A DNA stretch of 44,977 nucleotides from assembly GCA_902826225.1 (NCBI GenBank), contig CADEED010000019.1, positions 1-44,977 on the forward strand, read 5' to 3'. Positions 39,487 through 44,977 of the stretch are shown here, in pieces (position 1 is the stretch's first letter; every line of letters begins with the position of its first letter). The DNA comes from an uncultured Pseudomonadota bacterium. GTDB lineage: Bacteria; Pseudomonadota; Gammaproteobacteria; Steroidobacterales; Steroidobacteraceae. The notes beneath the pieces were generated by a model that searched no databases, was not told the DNA's origin, and saw only the letters and a program-made list of their open reading frames with translations. Both the position numbers and the translations under genes were made by a program.

Positions 39487-40694
39487 TTCGCGAGATCGGC
39501 GGCGTCCCTCCCGCCGTCTGCGTCTGCACTTTCCTGGTCATGGTGCTCGACGGCTTCGACGTGCAGCTCATCGGGTTCGCGGCGCCGTCGTTGATCGCCG
39601 CGTTCGGCATCGAGCGCAGCGCACTCGGCATCGCGCTGGCGGCGTCCGTCGTCGGCATGTGCATCGGCGCGGTCGCGATCGGACCTTTCGGGGATGTCTG
39701 CGGGCGGCGGCCCGCGCTGTTGCTCAGCACGGCTGTGTTCGGCGCGACGACGCTGCTCGCATCCATGGCCACTTCCATCGAGGAGCTCGCGCTGTGGCGA
39801 TTCGCGACAGGCATCGGGCTCGGAGCCGCACTGCCGGGCGCCGTCGCACTGATGGCGGAATTCACACCGGCGCGGTACCGCAGTCAGCTCGTCATCTGGG
39901 CATTGCTCGGCGTTCCGGTGGGCGGCATCGTCGGCTCCGCGCTGGCCGCCGAGATCGTGCCGGCGGTCGGGTGGCGCGTGCTCTTCGCCATCGGCGGCGC
40001 ATTGCCGCTGCTCGCAGCGGCGGTGCTGTTCGTGGTTCTGCCCGAGTCACCGCGCTTTGTCGGACGGCCGACGCGGGCGCCCGCGGGCGGGCCTGGCGCC
40101 GGCTGGCGCGCGGTATTCCAGCGAGTGCACGTGTGGGATACGACGGCGCTGACGATCGCGTTCTTCGCGAACATGTTCGCCGTTTACGCGTTCTTCAGCT
40201 GGCTGCCGGTGGTGCTGACCTCGCTCGAAATGCCGCTCGACCAGGCGGTGCGCAGCCTGCTCGTGTTCAATCTCGCGGGCGTCGGCGGAAGTCTGCTCAA
40301 CGCCTGGCTGATTTCGCGCCGCGGATGGCGCACGCCGCTCGCGGCCGTGGCGGGGATCGCGATGCTCTCGATCGGGTTGTTAGCCCTGCTCACGGGAGGC
40401 TCAGCGCCAGGAACCTCGGCCACATTCGCGATCATCGCGGGCGCGGGCTTCGGCATCCATGCCCTCCAGACAGGGCTCTATCTGGTGAGCGCGAACGTCT
40501 TCCCGGCCGAGTGCCGCACGTCGGGCGTCGGGCTCGCATCGGGCGCGGGCCGGCTCGGCGGCATCCTGAGCTCGCTGACCGGCGGGATCCTGCTGGCCGG
40601 TGGTGCGGCGCCCGGATTCTTCGCGGGCGTCGCACTGGCGCTCGGGGTGTCGCTGGCGTGCGTGCTCGTGATGCGCAGGCACGTGGTGGCCTAG
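39483..40694 (+). CDS. MFS aromatic-acid:H+ symporter (AAHS-like)
   Basis: A 403-residue major facilitator with about twelve spans. The family marks are FLVMVLDGFDVQLIGFAAPS in helix 1 (the DG(F/Y)D motif of the aromatic acid:H+ symporters such as PcaK and BenK), GPFGDVCGRRPALL in the first cytoplasmic loop, and LWRFATGIGLGAALPGAVAL in helix 4. Helix 7-12 motifs such as NVFPAECRTSGVGLASGAGRLGG complete the picture. It is translationally coupled to the flavoprotein hydroxylase, implying uptake of the acid that the enzyme hydroxylates. The exact acid is unknown. The ATG at 39483 opens the first helix; in-frame sequence upstream is the hydroxylase gene in another frame. Confidence 0.88.
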   Translation: MIREIGGVPPAVCVCTFLVMVLDGFDVQLIGFAAPSLIAAFGIERSALGIALAASVVGMCIGAVAIGPFGDVCGRRPALLLSTAVFGATTLLASMATSIEELALWRFATGIGLGAALPGAVALMAEFTPARYRSQLVIWALLGVPVGGIVGSALAAEIVPAVGWRVLFAIGGALPLLAAAVLFVVLPESPRFVGRPTRAPAGGPGAGWRAVFQRVHVWDTTALTIAFFANMFAVYAFFSWLPVVLTSLEMPLDQAVRSLLVFNLAGVGGSLLNAWLISRRGWRTPLAAVAGIAMLSIGLLALLTGGSAPGTSATFAIIAGAGFGIHALQTGLYLVSANVFPAECRTSGVGLASGAGRLGGILSSLTGGILLAGGAAPGFFAGVALALGVSLACVLVMRRHVVA

Positions 40695-40709
40695 CAAGAA
40701 TGCGCGGGA

Positions 40710-41063
40710 GTGTTGGAGATGACCGCAAAAATGGCCGCCGCAGGTGTTCGTCGAGCGCATTTCAACCGGCGCCTGGTCCGGCGGGTATCTCGACTTCCTC
40801 GTCCAGCGCGTCTTCCATCGCTGTTCGAGACTGGCCTCGTCGCGCGCGACACGTGGTTCGATTCCATCTACGCGAACATCTTCACGTGGGCCTGGCTCAT
40901 GGTGTTTCTGGCCTGGGGCCGCCATTCGCTGAGCTTCACCAACCGTTTCATCGAGTGGGCGCGGGACGCGAGTTATCCGGTTTACATCCTTCACCAGCTT
41001 TTCGGCATCAAGCAGACCCCGACCCCGGCTGGCATGCACATAGGACTCTCACCGACAGGCTGA
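40710..41063 (+). pseudogene. Decayed acyltransferase-3 (OatA/MdoC-like) gene fragment
   Basis: The frame from 40710 encodes, in its second half, DTWFDSIYANIFTWAWLMVF then LAWGRHSLSFTNRFIEWARD and ASYPVYILHQ. That last part is the conserved penultimate segment of acyltransferase-3 membrane enzymes (YPVYILHQ). Upstream in a different frame (from about 40744) is VFVERISTGAWSGGYLDFLV, which resembles an earlier part of the same family. The joining sequence is missing or frameshifted, and the expected C-terminal helices are absent, replaced by an unrelated tail to 41063. I call it a degraded gene left after deletion. Confidence 0.6.
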
Positions 41064-41144
41064 CGGGGCACGTTCCCACGATCCGAATCTCCGTCACAGC
41101 GCATCTTGGGCCGACGGCGCACAATGACGTAACGTGAGGGACCC

Positions 41145-42281
41145 ATGCGCAAGTGGCCGGCAAGAGCCGCCCTAACAGTGATGACGTTGCTGACGGCTGC
41201 AGCGCAGGCGCAGGACCCGGCCGCGCCCGCCCGCATCCTCGGTCAGCCGGCCCTGGACACGGCCGCGGCCAGCGCGCTCGCGGCCACCGAAACGCCGCAG
41301 TTCATGATGACGAAGGAAGACGAGGAAATCGTCGGGGTGGGCACGGCGACGGTGCCCGGCGGCTACGTGAACGGCAAGAAGGATCCCTGGATCGATCGCG
41401 CACACAACGGCGTCTTCAATACCGTGTGGCGCTCCGCGATGCGCATGGACCGATGGTTCGGCTCGGGCGCGGACGAGTCCGCCTACCAGGAGGCGAGCGG
41501 TTCGATCGCCCCCGCGCTGCTCTATGACGAGTTCGACGGCTTCCAGCCGAAGCTGCGCTTCCAGGTCGACGTGCCGCTGCCCTCGATCAACGAGCGCTTT
41601 CACGCCTTCATCGGGCGCGTGAACCGCGAGGAGTTCGTGACCGAACGGCGTCCCGGCTCGGGCGCCTTCGCGCGGCAATACGGCCCGGTCGAGGACGACG
41701 ACACGTTGTTCGGCATCCGCTACCGCGATCCCAGGCAGGGCGGCCGCTTCGACGCGGATGCGGGGTTGCGCATCCGCTCGCCGCTGGACCCGTTCGTGAA
41801 GGGCAGCTACCAGTTCAACAAGGGCAGCTCGGAGAGCACGCTGCTGAGCTTCCGCGAAACCGTGTTCTGGCAGAACACCGAGAAATTCGGATTCACCAGC
41901 CGTGCGGACGTCGAGCGGGTGATCAGGGACGTCTATCTCGCGCGCTTCACCTTGTCGGGCACGATCTCGGAACGATCGGAGGGTCTGAAAGGCTATTCAT
42001 CGTTCATGTTGCTGCGCGGGCTCCCGAACCGGCGGGCCGCGGCACTGGAGCTGTTCAGCGAGCACGAGCTCGACAACGATGTGCCGCTGCGCAACTACGG
42101 CGTGAAGCTCGCCTACCGTCGCAGCGTCTCGCGCGACTGGCTGGTACTCGAGACGCGGTTGAGCATGACGTGGCCACGCGAGTTCCCGGAGCAGAGGCGC
42201 GAGGCGACGTGGGGCGTGGGCATCGGCCTCGAGATGTTCTTCGGGACGAACGAGTTCCTGGCGCGCCCCGTCACCTTCTGA
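41145..42281 (+). CDS. Predicted outer-membrane beta-barrel protein, unknown
   Basis: A 378-residue protein with a signal peptide (MRKWPARAALTVMTLLTAAA, cut after QAQ near residue 22). The mature protein has alternating strand-like stretches such as FQPKLRFQVDVPLPS, FDADAGLRIRSPLDPFVKGS, FTSRADVERVIRDVYLARF and LRNYGVKLAYRRSVSRDW, and ends near GVGIGLEMFFGTNEFLARPV. This is the pattern of an outer-membrane barrel of unknown substrate. It converges on the cytochrome gene with a gap of 7 bp. I do not recognise a named family. Confidence 0.6.
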   Translation: MRKWPARAALTVMTLLTAAAQAQDPAAPARILGQPALDTAAASALAATETPQFMMTKEDEEIVGVGTATVPGGYVNGKKDPWIDRAHNGVFNTVWRSAMRMDRWFGSGADESAYQEASGSIAPALLYDEFDGFQPKLRFQVDVPLPSINERFHAFIGRVNREEFVTERRPGSGAFARQYGPVEDDDTLFGIRYRDPRQGGRFDADAGLRIRSPLDPFVKGSYQFNKGSSESTLLSFRETVFWQNTEKFGFTSRADVERVIRDVYLARFTLSGTISERSEGLKGYSSFMLLRGLPNRRAAALELFSEHELDNDVPLRNYGVKLAYRRSVSRDWLVLETRLSMTWPREFPEQRREATWGVGIGLEMFFGTNEFLARPVTF

Positions 42282-42288
42282 GCCCGAA

Positions 42289-43026
42289 CTACTTCGCCTT
42301 CGCGATCTCCGCGTACCCGAACACGTAGCTCGTCTTCTCCTGCGGCTTGTGACATGCGAGACAGCGCGCGTGGTTGAACTCGCGCCGCTGCTTCGCCGCA
42401 TCGAACAGCGCGTAGCTCCAATCGCCGTTCTCGAGCAATTCCGGCACGCCTTCGCCCCAACCGGTGTGCGTCGCCATCGCCGCGTACGAAGCCACCACGC
42501 CGTTGGCGTAGTCCTCCACGACGATCGCCGTGCCGTCCGGCAGCGGCTTTCCGGCGCGCGCCGCGGCCACTGCCGCGCGCGTGACGTACGACTTGCTCGC
42601 GACTTTTCCGTCCTTGCCCCGGCTCTCGAAATAGACCACGAATCCGGCCGGGAACTCTGCCGGGAATTCCAGGCGCGACCTGCGGAACTCCGCCGCCGGA
42701 TCGGCGCCGCCGTGCGTGGCAGCGTCGGCGGGCAGGCTGTTCCAGAACGCCGCCAGATTCGCGATGTCCGTGTCGGAAAGTTGCGCGGCGATCGCGTTCA
42801 TGAGCTCGTGCCTGCGATCACCCGAACGGAATGCCGCCAACTGGGACTGCAGGTACCCGGCCTTCTGGCCAGCGAGATTCGGGATGTCCGGCGCGGTGCC
42901 CTGCCCGTTCGCGCCGTGGCATGCCTGGCACGCGAGGCTCTTCGCGCGCCCCTGCTCCACGTCCGCGCCGGCTGAACTCCAGGCAAGAAAGCTCGCGATC
43001 AGCGCGGCCGTCAGACGACTCTTCAT
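42289..43026 (-). CDS. Fusion of cytochrome c and cytochrome P460-like domain
   Basis: A 245-residue exported dihaem protein. Signal peptide: MKSRLTAALIASFLAWSSAG, cut near GAD. The first domain (about 21-100) is a class I cytochrome c with haem site Cys33-Gln-Ala-Cys36-His37 and the late DIANLAAFW helix. The second (about 115-245) resembles cytochrome P460, a family that oxidises hydroxylamine or detoxifies NO and has its haem site close to the C-terminus; here Cys222-Leu-Ala-Cys225-His226 in RCLACHKPQEKTSYVF. P460 haem is crosslinked to a protein lysine; candidates lie near VYFESRGKDGKVASKSYV but the residue cannot be fixed by eye. The c domain could pass electrons to or from the P460 site, making a self-contained electron wire. 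Confidence 0.8.
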   Translation of the reverse strand: MKSRLTAALIASFLAWSSAGADVEQGRAKSLACQACHGANGQGTAPDIPNLAGQKAGYLQSQLAAFRSGDRRHELMNAIAAQLSDTDIANLAAFWNSLPADAATHGGADPAAEFRRSRLEFPAEFPAGFVVYFESRGKDGKVASKSYVTRAAVAAARAGKPLPDGTAIVVEDYANGVVASYAAMATHTGWGEGVPELLENGDWSYALFDAAKQRREFNHARCLACHKPQEKTSYVFGYAEIAKAK

Positions 43027-43100
43027 ATTGCCTCCCGTGGTTTCCTACCCCTGATCAGACGGATCGTCGGGGGGAAACCGGCCAGCCCCAGGGTACGCGT

Positions 43101-44312
43101 TCAGGCGCTCTTGCCGAACAGCCCGCGCATCTTCTCCAGCATGGGGGAGACGACGGGCACGGTCAGCATGGTGCTCGCAACCGCCATGAGCAGCAGCGCC
43201 GTGAACGTCTCGCTCGTGATGATGTTCTTGTCGAGCAGGACATTCGCGAAAATGATCATGATCAGCGCCTTGGTCTGCAGCAGCCAACCGATCAACGAAG
43301 CCTCGCCGCGCTGCCATCCGAGGATGCGGCCCGCGATGTGAGTACCGATGAGCTTGCCCGCGACCGACGCCACCAGCAGCACGCCGGCGACGACGAACAC
43401 GGCCTGCCCGCCCATGTTCCAGTTCGTGCGCAGGCCGGTGGACAGGAAGAAAACGGGCATGATCACGAGCAGCACGTTGTGGCGCAGCGTGTCCATCTTC
43501 GTCTGGTCGAACCAGTGTCCATCCATGACGGCGCCGGCGAGAAACGCGCCGACCATGAAGTGCAGTCCGCACCAGTCGGCGCCCAGACCGCAGAGGCCGA
43601 GCCAGATGAGCCCCGCGTACCAGCGATCGCGCTCGGGAATCCGGATCATCAGCCGGCGGAACAGCCAGGACGCGAGAGCGAAGACCAGGAGAAAGGTGAT
43701 CTGCCGGCCGACGCGCGTCCAGTCCATCAGGATCAGCGCGAGCACGCCCCAGATGGCGACGTCGTCCATGCTCGCGTAGCGCAGGATCCGCTGACCGATC
43801 GGCTGCCGCAGGATCTGCAGCTTTTCCATGAAGAGAATGAGTATGGGCAACGCCGTGACCGCGCAGGCCATTCCGACGCCGAGCACGAACTGCCACGGTT
43901 GCGCCGCGGCACCCATCCATCCCGCACCACCGACGAACAAGAGCGCCGCCGCGCAGCCGAAGAGCAGCGGACTGCCGAGCGCGAGGCCCGCGGTGATCGA
44001 TGTCTCGCGCCGGTGTTTCCACGCCGCGCCGAGATCGAGCTCGATGCCGGCGATGAAGACGAACAGCATCACCGCCCACCACGCGATGCCGTTGAGCGAC
44101 TGGATCACCGGCTGCGTGAAGACGAACTGGTAGTAGTCGGGAAAGGCGGCGCCGAGCACCCCGGGCCCGAGCAGGATGCCCATGATGATCTGCACGACGA
44201 CGAGTGGCGCCCAGTACTCCGTCTTGAACAGGCGCCAGAACAGATAGGGAATCGTGAAGATGATGACCATGGCGATCAGGAAGATCTCCGTGGTGGTCAT
44301 GGCGTGGTGCAT
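43101..44312 (-). CDS. CPA2-type cation:proton antiporter
   Basis: A 403-residue inner-membrane protein with twelve or thirteen hydrophobic segments, of the CPA2/Kef type (K+ or Na+ in exchange for H+). Typical pieces are MGILLGPGVLGAAFP, WWAVMLFVFIAGIELDLGAA, YASMDDVAIWGVLALILMDW (with the ion-binding Asp pair region), MVGAFLAGAVMD, and FFLSTGLRTNW. There is no C-terminal RCK domain, so no nucleotide control is visible. I chose the ATG at 44312 (AGG five bases before); ATG at 44300 or an upstream start at 44366 are alternatives. Confidence 0.85.
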   Translation of the reverse strand: MHHAMTTTEIFLIAMVIIFTIPYLFWRLFKTEYWAPLVVVQIIMGILLGPGVLGAAFPDYYQFVFTQPVIQSLNGIAWWAVMLFVFIAGIELDLGAAWKHRRETSITAGLALGSPLLFGCAAALLFVGGAGWMGAAAQPWQFVLGVGMACAVTALPILILFMEKLQILRQPIGQRILRYASMDDVAIWGVLALILMDWTRVGRQITFLLVFALASWLFRRLMIRIPERDRWYAGLIWLGLCGLGADWCGLHFMVGAFLAGAVMDGHWFDQTKMDTLRHNVLLVIMPVFFLSTGLRTNWNMGGQAVFVVAGVLLVASVAGKLIGTHIAGRILGWQRGEASLIGWLLQTKALIMIIFANVLLDKNIITSETFTALLLMAVASTMLTVPVVSPMLEKMRGLFGKSA

Positions 44313-44411
44313 ACCGACCTGTGTGTTGTTGTTTTCGGGCGCGTTCTTATAAGCGAGACGGATCACGCCGCACAGGCGGCCAATAATTGATTTTGCCTAT
44401 GGAAGGCCCGA

Positions 44412-44977
44412 CTAGCGATACTTCAGGCCGGTCCCGGTGTTGAACACCACCACCGAATCCGTCTCCCGCACGAACCCGCTCGCCCGCAGCTGCGCGAGCG
44501 CCGCCCACGCGGCGCCGCCTTCAGGACACACGTCGACCCCGGTCTTCGCGGCCAGCTCGCGCGTGCCGGCCTCCATCGCCGCCTCGTCGATCGACACGGC
44601 CGTACCGCCCGTGTCGCGCAGCGCGCGCAAGCAAACGAAGCCGCCAAGGGGCGACGGCACGCGCAGTCCGTATGCGCGTGTGTGCGCGTCGGGCCATGGC
44701 TCCGTGCGCGCGGCGCCTTCGTGGAAAGCCTTGACCACGGGCGCGCAGCCCGCGGCCTGCACGCTGACGAACCGGGGATAGCGGCCGGGCGCCACCCACC
44801 CGAGCCGGTGCATCTCGCCGAACGCCTTCCACATGCCGACGAGCCCGGTGCCGCCGCCGGTGGGATACAGCACGACATCGGGTACCTCGCCGCCCAGCTG
44901 TTCGACCAGTTCGTACGCCATCGTCTTCTTGCCCTCGATGCGCCACGGCTCGCGCAGCGTCGAGACATCGAACGTGT
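44412..44977 (-). CDS. thrC: Threonine synthase, C-terminal part (cut by window end)
   Basis: The last 188 codons of a fold-type II PLP enzyme; the start lies beyond the window. The frame runs from TFDVSTLREPWRIEGKKTMA through YELVEQLGGEVPDVVLYPTG and GGTGLVGMWKAFGEM, where PTGGGTGLVG binds the cofactor phosphate, to NTGTGLKYR at the end. This agrees with threonine synthase, which converts O-phosphohomoserine to threonine. A cysteine or other threonine-dehydratase-like paralogue cannot be excluded without the N-terminus. Confidence 0.85.
   Translation of the reverse strand, partial: TFDVSTLREPWRIEGKKTMAYELVEQLGGEVPDVVLYPTGGGTGLVGMWKAFGEMHRLGWVAPGRYPRFVSVQAAGCAPVVKAFHEGAARTEPWPDAHTRAYGLRVPSPLGGFVCLRALRDTGGTAVSIDEAAMEAGTRELAAKTGVDVCPEGGAAWAALAQLRASGFVRETDSVVVFNTGTGLKYR

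Noticed and set aside
43030..43090. GC-rich imperfect inverted repeat (CCCC...GGGG) between the cytochrome and antiporter genes
   Set aside because: Stem is broken by mismatches and has no T-run; not enough to call a terminator.

Overview
The window is about 45 kb of GC-rich, densely packed bacterial chromosome. Gene content points to a Gammaproteobacterium, probably near the Steroidobacter/Nevskiales/Xanthomonadales group: it has a DUF3187 outer-membrane protein, a YjjJ-type HipA protein, an MFP-RND pump, a LytS/LytR-type pair, cytochrome c/P460 and MauG-type proteins, and a Ku/LigD pair. The taxonomic placement is an inference from families recalled, not from a search. No rRNA, intact tRNA, CRISPR array, integrase or complete insertion sequence was seen.

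Layout. (1) 1-3.6 kb: end of a membrane protein, a membrane-anchored class III aminotransferase, a phosphatidylserine-decarboxylase-like enzyme and a multi-span membrane protein, which together look like a membrane-lipid locus. (2) 3.4-10.7 kb: an MFS exporter, a two-gene membrane unit ending in a 23-residue protein, a hybrid PAS histidine kinase, an AlkZ/YcaQ-type glycosylase, small proteins and a DUF3187 porin-like protein. (3) 10.9-16.9 kb: a YjjJ (HipA kinase) gene with a visible promoter and inverted repeat, then a non-homologous end-joining locus of ku plus a MerR-TPR protein facing a three-domain ligD. (4) 16.9-25.5 kb: a RelE-like toxin with a ruined antitoxin, a DUF4345-like protein, a secreted protein made of two copies of one domain, facing a LytS/LytR-type two-component pair with a 21-bp-phased direct repeat between them, a large unknown secreted protein, a PLP decarboxylase-like enzyme, two small envelope proteins and an SDR enzyme.

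(5) 25.5-32.8 kb: the 3' half of a tRNA-Thr(TGT), with the look of an attachment-site remnant, followed by a divergent EF-G paralogue and an RND efflux operon. Two 81-83 bp inverted-repeat (REPIN-like) elements bracket the efflux operon, and one of them supplies the last ~21 codons and the stop of the RND gene. (6) 32.5-37 kb: SnoaL-like and DUF72 proteins, a lipoprotein that fuses cadherin-like domains to a dihaem MauG/CcpA peroxidase, and a PBP7-like endopeptidase, separated by stretches with decayed coding remnants. (7) 37-45 kb: a LuxR-type regulator in front of a flavoprotein hydroxylase/MFS transporter operon that looks like aromatic-compound catabolism, a broken acyltransferase, an outer-membrane protein, a cytochrome c-P460 fusion, a CPA2 antiporter and the end of threonine synthase.

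The best candidates for something new are the tRNA-fragment/EF-G/efflux block, the aminotransferase-decarboxylase lipid locus, the LytTR-like repeat with its duplicated secreted protein, and the MerR-TPR partner of Ku.
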